Source: Tetrapyrgos nigripes
Taxonomy: Eukaryota; Basidiomycota; Agaricomycetes; Agaricales; Campanellaceae
Length of the DNA stretch: 64,000 nt
Direction of reading: 5' to 3'
Assembly: GCA_013368315.1 (NCBI GenBank)
Contig: JAACJM010000046.1
Span: 423,768-487,767, forward strand
This document shows positions 1 through 10,785 of this stretch, piece after piece (position 1 is the first letter of the stretch; each line of letters starts with the position of its first letter). Under the pieces are notes generated by a model. That model worked only from the letters and a program-made list of their open reading frames with translations. It ran no database searches and was not told where the DNA came from. The position numbers and the translations under genes are program-made.

Positions 1-228
1 CAGGTCTCAACAGCCAATTTGTTAACCTGGGTTGATGTATTACACACACTGAGTAGTACTCTAGACCTTCTAGATAACAATAATACATTGGGGACACTTG
101 ACTTGAAATTTCAGTACAAATGTAACATGGTAGATGCAGCCATGCACCAAGCGCAGCCGTACCTCCAAGCATTGATCACAATGTTAAAAAACCATACAAG
201 TAACCTTATAACCACTTCAAAGAGATGA
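1..228 (+). CDS. 3' end of an unrecognised ORF entering the window
   Basis: The frame is open from the first base of the window to a TGA at 226-228, so this is probably the end of a longer ORF or exon and not a complete gene. The translated end is polar and ordinary (for example NNNTLGTLDLKFQYKCNM) and has no motif I recognise. It could equally be a chance open frame in decayed repeat sequence. No start codon is assigned because none is convincing. Confidence 0.2.
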   Translation, partial: QVSTANLLTWVDVLHTLSSTLDLLDNNNTLGTLDLKFQYKCNMVDAAMHQAQPYLQALITMLKNHTSNLITTSKR

Positions 229-1447
229 CGACCGGGGGTGTGAGGGACTGTGCGGTACTAGTATGATTGGCGGGGAGTGTGTAGTATGATGAGAGTGCCA
301 CTTGATTGGGGGACCGACAGTGGTGCTTGTTGAGTTGGCATGGCCCCGAGTTGAGAGGGCTGCTGAATGACGACTGGGGTCAGACCTCCAGCCAATAGAG
401 ATAACAGACGGAGCCATCCAAAGGGTATCATGTTGAGACAGCTGATCTGCCCTAGGAGTCGAGACGCTGATACTTGGCGTCATTGGGCTATGACTGCTAC
501 GCGCACTGGGAATAACCTGAATAGATGTGCATGAGTAACAGATCATAAGGATTAAAATTAGAACGGAAAAAAATAAACTTACTGTCCTAGACACAACTGA
601 TGCTCTGGGTGTACTCACCAGACTCGGCTCAGTCGAAATCTGACTCATCCTCATAGCCAACTCTTGAATCTTCTTTATCTCACAGCATCTCCTCAATCAC
701 CAAGCTCATGTCCAGCATGGACGAGCTAATGCTTGTTTGAGATATTGACAACATACTCATCATCGAAGGCGTCCTGACCAAGCTTCCCAAGCTTTCCAAC
801 TTGATATCGCTTTCGGTCCAAATAAAAGAAGACGTTGGGATATCCGAAACACTCCCTGATGCTGGAGGTGGAGGAAGTGGAGAGATTGCAGGGAAAGTAG
901 GTGGAGTCACATTTTCACTCTTCCTTAACACACTTGCTCTTCGTCGACCTCGCTCTCAAATCCCCACAACAGATGTACTTGTTACCAATGATATCCGCAT
1001 CATCAGCCGTCCCTGCCACGTGAGGAGAGGAAATAAACATCGGTGATCTCAATCTTCCATTACTAGTACAAGATGAATGGTCTGAGAGAGAGTAGTATCG
1101 TGCAGTACCACTGACGCTGCCAGATGATGCTGAGCCAGCAGAGGAAACAGCTTTCCTTGGCTTGGTGTCATGGGATTCATAGAAGCCTTTGATTTCAGGA
1201 ACTTCAGCGATAGGAGGGACAAAGACGGTGCTTGTGCTGACGTGGACGAGATGCTGGAGAGCGAGTCCATAGAGAGAATGGGAGAATGGTACAAATGGAC
1301 CCAGTAGGGGACTTGCATGAACGAAGGTGTACTAAATGGGGTTTCCTGTAAACGAAATGAGTTGGATGAGAAAAAGAAATAATGAAGAAAGACATAAGAC
1401 TTACCATATCCTTTTAATCCACTGGTGCCTCTGAACAAGACTATCAC
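217..1447 (-). pseudogene. Serine/proline-rich hypothetical gene, probably degraded
   Basis: Several open stretches on the minus strand look coding when spliced. One is very Ser/Gly-rich (SSAGSASSGSVSGT near 1100-1150) and another is Pro/Ser-rich (PPPPASGSVSDIPTSS near 850-900). Good intron borders are visible: a donor GTAAGTTTA near 582 with an acceptor ending in TTCAG near 531, and a donor GTAAGTCTT near 1405 with TTTACAG near 1347. The frame after the second intron does not join cleanly: the best coding frame (VFVPPIAEVPEIKGFY) meets a stop or a phase clash. That suggests a small indel or a missed exon. Function unknown. This may be a fungal regulatory protein with a disordered tail, but nothing specific supports that. 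Confidence 0.35.
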
Positions 1448-1960
1448 ATGCCAACCTCTCTACACCATCTCCATAAACCATCCAGAATGGTACCAAAGCC
1501 CTCCCTCCCTCATTGCACATCGTATCCCCAGCATCTTGTTCCCTGGTGGAATAGCACTGATGTTATCCCTAGCCCGGCGTCGTAGTCTGCATCTGTTGGA
1601 TACTCAATGGCATTGAAACGTGGCTACCCCCATCGCTACTTACCACTAGGTAGAGGTCAATAGGTAATTGTGAATGCGCAAGCAAGGATGGATGGGGTAG
1701 CATGCTTCAGAAGGCGTTGAGGGATTGTTCATGGCTTCCTTTTAGATGGCATTTTACATGAGGGGAAGAAATAACAAAGAAAGAGAAGATAAGGAACACA
1801 CCAGATCCTTGCAACCCACTGTTGTCTCTGTAATACCACAAGCCAACGTTTGAACCTCTCTACACCGTCTCCATAATCACCAGAGTGGTACCAAAGGTTC
1901 CATCATTGTGCAATTTCTAGTGCAATAACACTGACCGGTGACATTGTCTCTAGCCCAAGG
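1420..1960 (-). repeat. Duplicated exon-like segment
   Basis: Two minus-strand segments, about 1405-1500 and 1820-1910, are diverged copies of one exon. Both read DGVERF/L...QRxQWxxRIW and both end in an intron donor after RIW. The right copy reads WYHSGDYGDGVERFKRW. The left copy carries a small indel at the matching place, which breaks the frame. This points to local duplication followed by decay in the gene(s) covering 0.2-2.3 kb. The product is not recognised. Confidence 0.4.
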
Positions 1961-2314
1961 ATCACGGTTGGGACTAAGAACACTTTGTACCAACAGTCGC
2001 GTCCCATGGGCTGATCTGCAGACAACATCAGGGCTAGCCAAGAAAGGTGAAGAGTGCGCAATAAAGCAAATGATCATGTAACCACACAGTATGCAGCATC
2101 TGGGGAAGAGAACGGTAGATGGGTAGATGAGAGACGTCAAGAATGCCTTGACATGAAGGTTTGTTGCAAGCAGTCCGTAACCATGAGAAGTACTAGCATA
2201 TATTAAGATGTCAACTTTACTGTTTATTTGTGCAATCATTATTATTATCTAGTAATCCTACATGCAGTTAGATGTTGCTACCATGGCAGTCCATCGTGAT
2301 GAGTCTGCTCCATT

Positions 2315-3076
2315 TTAGGGAAAGGGAGACTCCAGCTCCAAATCCATGCCCGCCGTGTCCACTGCGACTGCCTTGCGTTTCTGTGGCATTCTACCAGTGG
2401 TAGTCAAAGAAGGTTTCTTCCGTACAACGACTGGTTTATAGGGTTTGAAATCAAAGAAGTCCCACTTTGGCACCGTGGGTTTGGGCTGTGAGTCGGTCTG
2501 GACAGCGGCGTCCAAATGGATTTTGCCACAAACGTCGATGCTCTCATAGATGTTGTATTTTGCATCTGTGGCAAGCTGAGCGCTTTGCGGTAGAGCTGTG
2601 CCACCTACCAGCATAGTGAGCATTTTCTGCGGATCACAGTCCCACTCTTGAAAGGACTAAGAAAGAAAGGGAGTAAGATAAATGGGCCATCACTCACCAA
2701 GGCACTGGTTCAGCGTTGATTACTTCTGGGAAGTTCAAGGCCCAGTGAGCTCAAAGACCTCTGCAATCATAAAAGAAAATGGGGTCCTCGTTTGATGCTT
2801 CTCTGAAAATTTCATTCCATTCCTGGGTGGTCAATTCGTCTACGTCAAGTTGACGGTGTGGTTCATCGGGGTCGCAGGGTCTGGAGAATTTTGAATCGTG
2901 GTTGCCGGTGGATGACTGAGGAGTGCAGGCTGTAAATTTGATGAGACCAGACACGTTGATTGAGGAGGGTGTGATGGATGCTTACTGCATAGTTGGCCAG
3001 TGTTTCCGTCAATGTGAATGTGGTGCTGAAGGTTTTGAGGCATTGGGTGATTGCAGCGGAAAGGCAGTGAAAGCAA
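2315..3076 (-). pseudogene. Conserved-looking hypothetical protein, interrupted by a stop
   Basis: One reading frame runs from about 2954 down through an in-frame TGA at 2751-2753 and on to a donor (GTGAGTGATG, near 2699). An intron of about 50 bases follows, and the last exon then reads to the TGA at 2315. Around the stop the protein reads DPIFFYDCRGL, stop, AHWALNFPEVINAEPVP. After the intron it reads SFQEWDCDPQKMLTMLVGGT and ends in a basic, Pro-rich tail (KWDFFDFKPYKPVVVRKK). The smooth frame on both sides of the TGA argues for a nonsense change such as CGA to TGA. I do not recognise the family. Confidence 0.5.
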
Positions 3077-3098
3077 GCCTTATTTATGAGGAATAGCT

Positions 3099-3477
3099 CT
3101 ATTGATGGTGGGGTTCGTGTCGGGGAAGCCTGTTGTCATGTGAGGGCGTCCCAAAATGGGTCATAATCACATCATTCATTTGGGGCAACACGTGATGGCA
3201 GTGTGGATCACTGAAGAAGTTTTCTTGACTCTGAGATAACTTGTTGGCGTATGAGCTATTAGTCAATGAGCAATTGATGACGTTGTTGAGTGGTACCAAT
3301 GCCACTAACCACAGACTTATGCCTCAACTTACCTTTGGGAGCTTCTGAGTTGGTATAGTGTGTATCAGGTTCATTGGACGTGACTGGCACGACTGGAAAC
3401 GCTGGAGAGGACCAACGCGTCTCAGGCATGCGTCCCACATTTGAAATTGTAGGTAGCAGCCAAATTACGCTATGCAT
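3099..3477 (-). other. Possible upstream exons, unassigned
   Basis: Two overlapping minus-strand frames (3099-3305 and 3259-3477) share a possible intron (donor GTAAGTTGAG near 3333, acceptor near 3308). The translations are short and uninformative. They could be 5' exons of the broken gene at 2.3-3.1 kb or non-coding sequence. Confidence 0.2.
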
Positions 3478-3529
3478 GTGATTGTGTCACACATCACGGT
3501 ATCCCTGTCTGGGTCTCTCCTCCAACGCC

Positions 3530-3832
3530 ATGTCTCACAATGACCTATTCAAGAAAGAAATAGACAGACTCAAGAAGGAAATAGACGCGAATTTCGAAGA
3601 ACTATGCAACGTAAAGAGAGAACTGGCAGAAGAAAGAGCACACTTTGCTGAAGAAAAAATGCGCCTTGCTCGGGAGTTGATTGAAGAAAGGGTTCAGAAT
3701 GATATTCTTAAGCAGCAGATGAAGGACTGGAAGGCTGCATCGGAGTTGGAGGCATGTCCTAGTCAAGAACTTGAAGAAGATGAAGAGGTGAGCTTAAACT
3801 CTATTAAGGTCAATCCTTTCCCAAGAAAGTGA
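3530..3832 (+). CDS. Small coiled-coil protein
   Basis: The ORF starts at ATG 3530 (MSHNDLFKKEIDRLKKEID) and ends at TGA 3830-3832, about 100 residues. An upstream in-frame start at 3482 exists, but it adds a Cys-rich leader of no clear meaning, so I prefer 3530. Residues 5-75 form an obvious coiled coil rich in Glu, Lys, Arg and Leu with heptad spacing (RELAEERAHFAEEKMRLAR). The end is acidic (ELEEDEEVS) and then short and basic. It may be the last exon of a longer spliced gene, as in the coiled-coil genes at 56.8 and 59.3 kb, which also end in a coiled coil. Function unknown. Confidence 0.5.
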   Translation: MSHNDLFKKEIDRLKKEIDANFEELCNVKRELAEERAHFAEEKMRLARELIEERVQNDILKQQMKDWKAASELEACPSQELEEDEEVSLNSIKVNPFPRK

Positions 3833-3992
3833 CTGAAGCGCCCATACAGCTCTGGTACCCTCTTGTTTCTGTGAATGAGCAGTTTTGTGTAGGAGAAGTG
3901 GTGTGTTGAGACCAACTACTAGATTGATGCTTAGCTGAAAGCATTGCGCGCGCAGGTTACGATGAGAAACTCTGCAGGAGAAATCCAGGGAT

Positions 3993-4037
3993 TACTGGAG
4001 GATGCGCCCTGCGCGGGCATTTTATGGCTTGAGACCC
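3993..4037 (+). repeat. 45-base direct repeat, left copy
   Basis: The segment GATTACTGGAGGATGCGCC...TGGCTTGAGA resembles 7602-7648 in the same orientation, with one small indel and some substitutions. The two copies sit just outside the two ends of the CFT1 fragment at 4366-7585. Identity to a known element is not established. Confidence 0.45.
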
Positions 4038-4365
4038 AGTGAAAACCCGCTATGCGCTGGTCCATGTTGGTATGTGAAATATGCACAAATATGTGCTCAT
4101 CTGTGTACGAATGCGTACAGCTGCGATGGAAGTATGCGCCAATCTATCAAGGATCTGCATACTAGCTATGCGCTATATACCCTCGATGCTACTACCACTG
4201 CATATATTACTTCCTCATATTGGTATCCGTCCATTATTCACAATACTATATCTACTACATATACCCATCTAGGACTACCGTACATACAACCAGTGCTAAG
4301 TCCGCTTCCTCAACACAACGCCCTCCATAAAAACCATCTGAACCACCTCCGACCCTAGCCTGCAT

Positions 4366-7300
4366 ATCATATTGTGCTTGGGCGTTGAACTCATGTCGTA
4401 GAATGAGGTAGCGGAAATCACAATAAGCAAGTTCGTTAGCAAACAGGGGGGGGGGGGCAGACACAAAGGAGCAGAAGGGAAAGGGAACGAGGAATGGACT
4501 AACCAATAGGATTATACTCATACGTTCTAACAATTCCTTCCTCGTCGTTGGTCAACATGATGGCTGTATCCTCCTCCATGTAGAAGAAATTGGCACTGGT
4601 CCCACAATTATGTTGAAGGTCTTTGCCAAGGAGAACGTGTTTGTAGGGGTCTTCCTAGAGATATAAACAAAACCAATCAGCAATGTAAAAGAGAAAGGAC
4701 AAGAGAAAAAAGGAGCAGACAACTGACCTGGAATGCAACAAACAACACACTCTTTGCTGCATCACCGATGACGAGATTTTTGATGCTACACAGTAAAGTG
4801 TCATAGACACCAACATCCATGAACGCAACGCCTACAAGTCGCTCAGCGAGGTCAAAAGCCCTTACGAAGACCTGGGAGAAGCATAGAGTCACTATAATGT
4901 CAAAGAGAAGACGGAGTGGAATGGAAGGTACAGAAACTATTTCTGCCAAAGATAAAGAAAAGGCAGAAAAAAAAGACAAACATACAAACATACCTTCTGA
5001 CCCATAGAAGACACCAGATAGCCATTAACCCCACACAGAGCTGTAACAGGCCCTTTGGCGTCGTTTCTACACCTAAGTTGTAACTTGTACCATCTCTTGG
5101 GAGCAAGTGTAGCATCTGGAACCCTTAACAATTTCGAAAATATATGTCTGTAGAGAGAGAACGGTAGCACATTGGTCAGTCCAGGGTCGTACACAGAATG
5201 ACTGAGGGGGAAGGAAAGAAAGAAAGAAAAGAAAGAAAAGAAAAGAAATCAAACATACAGTGCCTTTAACAGCCAAATCCTCTCCCCTATTAATAGTCGT
5301 CCCAACCACAATAAACTCCTTGTTACCCGACTCGGTTGAAGACGTCTCCAGAGTAACAGCTGTGATGGCATTGACGGTCTCGTTGGTAGCGAATTCGTAT
5401 CTGAGGGTTCACAATTTAGTCAATATTGCTGAAAGAAACAATAGCATCCATGGTCACCCACAAATCTGGCGAAATCAACTCTAAAGTCGAGCACTCCGTT
5501 GTCGTATCTGAAATATTATGTGCATCAGGCTCCCAAACCCGATTGTTATCCTCATCAAACAAAGTAAATTGAGCTTCTAGAGAAGCAGCAGCAACTATCA
5601 AGGATGTGGCGGGGTCAAAGACGATGTTGGAGTATGGTCGTCCGCAGGGGATAAACTTTTCTGGTAGAGGACCATCTAGATGGAAGTCTGGAATCCATTC
5701 GAGAAGGGAAGGGCCCTAGAGAGAAGGCGAAGTGCATTCGTCAGTGTCAGAAGAAATACATGGCAGGATGTGACCCACCTCATTGGAATAAACCAAAAAT
5801 TCCCCCTTGGAATCCCACAGCGAACAGGGTGTAAACACATGCACAACCAAATACCCAGATGAATACATCCTCAGACCGCCCTTATCCATACCGAGTATCC
5901 AACTGGGATTTTCACTGGTGAAGAATACTCCAGTGTACCTCGTCTCTGGCGACAACGGACTAGACGAATGATGAGGCATCGTGGAAAATGGTACAAACAT
6001 CCTCAAAATCTTCTTCTGTTCTGCCAAGGCGACGAGACATGGCCCATCATGTGTATTGAGAGAAAACGCTTTGGATGGAATCTTGACAAACTTGACGTTG
6101 ACGTGAGAGGTACGACTGGTTGTTTTGGGTGAAGGTGATTGGGTAACATCAACTGATGGCTGAGGTGAATGGGGTAGAGCTTGGTAGATTGCCATTTGAC
6201 TAGAACGTAGCAAGACCTGGGTCAGTAACAACATTACTGAAAAGGGAAGGGGCTGAAAGAAAGAAAAAGAGAGAAAACTCATGAAAAGATACATTTTGAG
6301 CTTTCCTTCACCGACTGGTGCTACCAGAATTTGGTCGACCACCTGCATCTGCTCAGCTTCCTTCTTCTCAGACTCTCCATCTAACTTGGGTGAACTAGGT
6401 TCTTCCGGTGAAACTGGAGATTGTGCTTGTGCTTGTGCTGGCGCCTGAGCTTGGGGCTGAGGTTCCTTCTTAGTAACGGTACTCGCAGGTGGGTCATGTG
6501 AGTCTATCAATGTGTGGTGCAGTTGGGGTAAGGCGGACGTTGAGAAGACCAAAGTCAATTTCGGTAGAGTCCATATCTACGGTCATTCGTCAGAAATGCT
6601 TGCGGTAATGAAGATATATTTCATCACAAAACGTACCTCCATAACACCCTGAGGTCTAACCAACATCAACCACTGCGACTTGTTGTTGCTAACAACAGAA
6701 TTGAGTGTCGTTGTCGCTGCTACCTTGTTATTCTTGTCGCTAGAGGCACTTTGAGGTATGACATTTGATACCAGGTTGTTCTCGAAAACGCCGGTATGGT
6801 CGGTGAAGAAACAGCCTGACAGGTACCGGGAAGTCTGTTTCCAGTTGAGAGATATTAACGATGGTGTATAATATGACCAGCAACGGAAACGGCCCCACCT
6901 TATCTCCTATCATACTCATATCCTTCTAACCTTCCCTCTTTCAGGCTCTGCAATAAACAGCCCTATCGAGTTGGCTTCACGAATAATCGAAACAAAAGGA
7001 TCAGAGATGGAGTATGCACAAATACGAGCTCGAGGAACAGCTGCTTGGGAAGGATTCTTCGTTGACTCAGTGTCTTTGATTACTTGTCTTTCGGTACCAT
7101 CTGGAGTGACAGAAAACTAAAGAAGGAAGAACGGAAAAACTCAGAATAGCTCAGACGTAAAGAAGAAAAGAGTAAATTGCCCACCAGGCTCCAGAACCCG
7201 AATATTCCCAGTCGTCACATGCAGAATAGCTATCTTTTGGAAGAACGGCGCAGCTCCAATGGTAGTGCCCGGTATACGAGTGGTGATATTGATGTCGGCT

Positions 7301-7585
7301 TTTGAGAACGAGGGGCTATCTGTCGAGAAACGGTTAGTACAGAAACAAAGGATGAATGCAACCGAGACAGATGGAGGTAGAAGAAATAAGACACATACCC
7401 TCGACAACCCCAGAGAAGGATTAGCATCCGTGCTCAGAATCAACGTGTCTTGCTCCCTAGTTGATGACATCCCAGCACCTCGTAAAGTCTGACGAATAGG
7501 CAGAGACCGCATTCCTCTAGCTCCATCTATTGCATGGAGTTTGCGTTTGGTTTGGATGGGAGGGTCATGCTAATCGCATTTCAAT
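4366..7585 (-). pseudogene. CFT1: CFT1/CPSF160 fragment A (central part), mRNA 3'-end processing factor
   Basis: Spliced minus-strand exons give most of the middle of Cft1/CPSF160, a large beta-propeller scaffold of the cleavage and polyadenylation factor. In order they read: TTRIPGTTIGAAPFFQK (near 7250); DGTERQVIKD and PRARICAYSISDPFV (7100-6990); KSQWLMLVRPQGV (6700-6640); TLVFSTSALPQLHHTLIDSH (6550-6490); RYTGVFFTSENPSWILG (5940-5890); KGPVTALCGVNGYLVSSMGQ (5065-5005); EEGIVRTYEYNP (4540-4505); and REFNAQAQY-like HEFNAQAQY (4400-4370). Frames are intact across many introns. The N-terminal few hundred residues and the C-terminal roughly 150 are missing. Similarity to copy B stops at 7585 on one side and near 4366 on the other. 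An intact gene must lie elsewhere if the organism is viable. A poly-G run (12 G, near 4447) lies in an intron. Confidence 0.8.
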
Positions 7586-7601
7586 CAGACGGAGGCCTTA
7601 G

Positions 7602-7648
7602 ATTACTGCGCATGATGCACCCTGTGCAGGTGTTTTGGGGCTTGAGAA
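7602..7648 (+). repeat. 45-base direct repeat, right copy
   Basis: GATTACTGCGCATGATGCACC...GGGGCTTGAGA is the partner of 3993-4037. It begins 17 bases beyond the breakpoint at which CFT1 fragment A stops matching fragment B. Confidence 0.45.
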
Positions 7649-8164
7649 GCTGTTTGGGGAGTTAGCTGGGGAGGAAAAGAAAAGAGCTTTGCTCAGCTCA
7701 CAGAAGGCTCCCAACTTGTTCCTCACAAGCCTTGAAGACCATTGAGGAAAGTCCATGGGGTTCCAAATGATGACTAACGATGCCCGTCGCGGTCAACAGG
7801 TGCACGTGACAGACGCGTCGATCAAAAAACGCGGTTCAGAAATAGCGGTCTATGGGCCATGGTGAGATGGTGGTGTAGGTTGATAAAAAGAAAGGGACAG
7901 CTACGAATGATTTATAGAGGGCTCTGGGGTGTGGGGAGTGAACGTGGTTGAGGCAGAGGTGGGGTTTTTAAGCGGCGAAGCATGCACAGATGGTCCTCAA
8001 CCTTGCTCTGGGCAGCCATGAAGCAGGGCCGCTAGATGGCAGACACACGCTGACACCCTGCAGCTGCTTTGAACAGGTTTTGGAACACATCGTGGTGGTA
8101 TGAGGTGAGGTTGGTTGGGTGTGTTGGCTACTAAATACCAGACGCGCCTGACGTGAAAAAGGCA

Positions 8165-8460
8165 CAGCGGTAAAATGGGTTAAGGGGTTCCCATCAAGAA
8201 TTCCTTTCGAGCGGGGTTTGGAGAAGTAGTCATTCCAGACAATTCTATGGGAAGAATGAGCAACTTATAGCTTGTACATAGGCATGTGAAAAAGAAGAAA
8301 GAGCAGCAACCCACCAGAGAGCTTTGGGGTTAAGACCAGCAACGTGCTGAATATTCTTCACCAGCTGTCCTTGCAGAAGCTGTAACCTTTTCAATGCCAC
8401 CCCATCTACCAAGAGGTCAGGATACACATTTGAAGGGTGGGGAAGAGCCGGAGGAGGGTA
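8165..8460 (-). pseudogene. CFT1: CFT1/CPSF160 fragment C (C-terminal part)
   Basis: A first exon reads DGVALKRLQLLQGQLVKNIQ and then HVAGLNPKAL. It is followed by an intron (donor GTGGGTTGC, acceptor CCCATAG near 8246) and a second exon IVWNDYFSKPRSKGILDGN, LTHFTAVPF. These are the hallmark final segments of Cft1 (AGLNPKAFR..., SKGILDGN...). After VPFSRQ the frame drifts (ARLVFSSQ) and does not give the expected end, so the tail is degraded or frameshifted. With fragment B (10.76-12.3 kb) it could form one ancestral copy, separated by ferric reductase sequence. Confidence 0.75.
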
Positions 8461-8509
8461 AATGGAGGCCGCTGTTGTGTTCATCGTCGTCCCGACCCTT
8501 GTTGTGTTC

Positions 8510-10785
8510 AATGCTCCTTTCCTGAACCCTCTCTATTTCTGTCTCTATCCCTAGCCCCAAATCCCGGCCATGAATTGCTCCTATTCCCTTTCTGCCTGCT
8601 TTTCACGGCTATCTCCCTAAATCCTACGTCAGCTCGGATAAGATTGGCTCTTGGAGGTTCCATCCAAAGTGAATCCACGCGTATTGTCACTGGCGTTGGC
8701 TTCAGTGTCGTCTTCGGTTCATCCTAAACTGCTGTCAGCATTGGCTTTGACGTTGGTACTGGCGTCATAATTGGTTTGTCTCAAATTGTTGGACCAGAAC
8801 GAGGAGTTGGAGTGGAAGTCAGTGCTGACACCGGCATCGACTAACCCAATGGTAGTCTCATCTATGTCAGGGTAAGCGGTTGGAGGGTGATGGGGAGATG
8901 GGGAGGGTGAAAAGTTTGCGTTGAGGGCGTGAGCATAGATTTGTGGTCTTCTAGATGGTTGGAAGCGGAAGAGGAGCACCAAGGAGAGGGTGTGAAGGAA
9001 CAACAAGTCGCACAGTCCTATCCAAAGCTACTGTTGAGGAACCGGTGTAGTGGTAGTAGTTAGACTGTTACTCACCTGTTTGAAGTGCTAGGTTGCCCTT
9101 GCTCACCGCCTCCTGTCCAACAGCAGCAGTCCTTCCTGCCATCTTCTTTGAGTAGCCTCGAGAAAGGCTCAGAATGTGTCCATGGAGGGCTGGGTTTCGA
9201 AGAGGTGCCAGTAGAGCAACTCGGGAATCGTGGAGGTGGATTTGGTTGAAGTTTGCTTGGTTCCAACAATGAAGATGCATCGCCAAAAAAGGACAGGCAA
9301 CGCGCATCAACGAGAAAACAAAGCCAAAGGATTGTGTAGAGGAGGTGGAGAGTTGAAGCGAAAGGCTTGGTTCAGGGTTCAGGGTCCAGTCTTAGGGTTA
9401 GGGTTCCAACTTAGGTTTCCTCATGAGACGCACCAGGGACCCATTGACAAGTGCCAGTTGAATGCGACCATTCGGAGTAGACGTATGAAATGATCGAGAC
9501 CCCAGAGCAGGAAGCAGGGCCAGATATAGTCGCTATATCTGTTTAGGTGTGAGTGAGTACGCTGAGACATGGACGCCCTTTCATTAGTATGATAGTGTGC
9601 TCCTCCGAGGACTATTCTGAAATGGCAGACTCAGTCATTCCACTCGGAAGTGTGACAGTAAGATTGAGAACTTACAGGGCCAGAGCAATATGACCGTAGA
9701 AGAAGAATTTGTATGCTCGTACACGTACGAAGCGATTCGATACCACAAATACCAGGACTGCAAAAGCAAGGAATGCCATGAAACCTATGGCAGTAAAGCT
9801 CCCATTTCTGGTTGAAATTTGATATCTGTGCAAGATATTAGACTAGTTGAGGACAGCTGAGACAAGGATCGACAAACCCTGACTCCAGCTTCCAGCGAGA
9901 GAACATCAACAAGTGCAGTATGGATTTGAAGGGAATGACAATGCTCACCTCACCGCCTACATGTACACAAAGCAGTACGAAGACAACACGAGATACCATC
10001 CGTAGCCAATATCAGTCAAGACTAGTCTTGAACTTAGTCATCGGATCTTCCCACCGAGAGAAAGACAGGGCACTCACGCGAAATGACATTATTCTTCATC
10101 CCGAGCACGACGATAAGAGGAAACTGGCTGGCTGCCATAATGCCTGCGCGGTCCTTCCAGTAGTCGATATTCAGTGATTCACTGGCGATGGACGTAGCTG
10201 TATCAAGCAAGTGAGTAGGTAGATCATCTGCTCGTGGTTCCACACACTGTTGATGAACTCCAAGGTAAACAATGCCGTTGCACAGACTCCCACTTCCGTG
10301 AGGTTGATAGAGAACGGCTTGGTGATATTGAGCGTCGTACGGTAAGCGAGAACTCTGTAAACGCTAACCAACACCAACGGAAGTCTGCTCAAGGCAAGAC
10401 ATTCATTAGAGGTTGAACGATTTCTTTTGGAGTCTGGACGACGAGGAAGTTTGGAAAATGCGATAGAGAAGACGGTGACGAGAGTAGTAAGCAGGCCTAT
10501 AAAGCTCACTGTGAAGTACCACATGTAGTAAGGGTGCTCCTTGTTCCGCTTGGAGAGAGCCTGATAGTCGTTTGGGGTGAGGTTTGACATGTCTTGGAAT
10601 GTGGATAGCTTGAGCTGGCTACTCTCTTTTATCTGGTCTTGTTTCAAATCCTCTGTACTGTGGCGGAAGGTAGCACCTAGACCAGGCATTACATTTTGTT
10701 GGACGAGTGATGCGAGTGACACAAACCACAAAAAAATCCAGTCACATACCGCATATAAGCCTAGCCTGCGGGATGTCATCGTCAA
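8510..10785 (-). pseudogene. Ferric reductase-like transmembrane protein, degraded
   Basis: Minus-strand exons match the fungal ferric reductase (FRE) family, plasma-membrane haem and FAD flavoproteins that reduce Fe(III). Visible pieces are: a hydrophobic start (IFLWFVSLASLVQQN); FRHSTEDLKQDQIKESSQL; a membrane segment YYMWYFTVSFIGLLTTLVTV; LEFINSVWNHEQMIYLLT; DYWKDRAGIMAASQFPLIVV followed by LGMKNNVIS; a His-containing VVFVLLCVHVGG; GFMAFLAFAVLVFVVSNRFV; RAYKFFFYGHIALAL; and YSDYIWPCFLLWGLDHFIRL. Splice sites are good (for example donor GTAAGTTCTC after HIALAL). Downstream of about 9.5 kb, where the FAD and NAD domains should be, only scattered similarity remains (SRGYSKKMAGRTA near 9150). 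The start merges with CFT1 fragment B, so the true N-terminus is lost. Confidence 0.7.
9392..9405 (+). repeat. Short telomere-like repeat
   Basis: Two and a third copies of TTAGGG occur next to two TTCAGGG units (from 9371). TTAGGG is the usual basidiomycete telomere repeat, but the run is very short and may be chance within the decayed ferric reductase region. Confidence 0.3.

Noticed and set aside
4002..4358. 118-residue plus-strand ORF
   Set aside because: Composition is poor, it starts inside the 45-base repeat and runs into the antisense of CFT1 fragment A; no splice or domain support.
5215..5250. GAAA-rich microsatellite
   Set aside because: A simple A+G-rich run within an intron of CFT1 fragment A; not informative.
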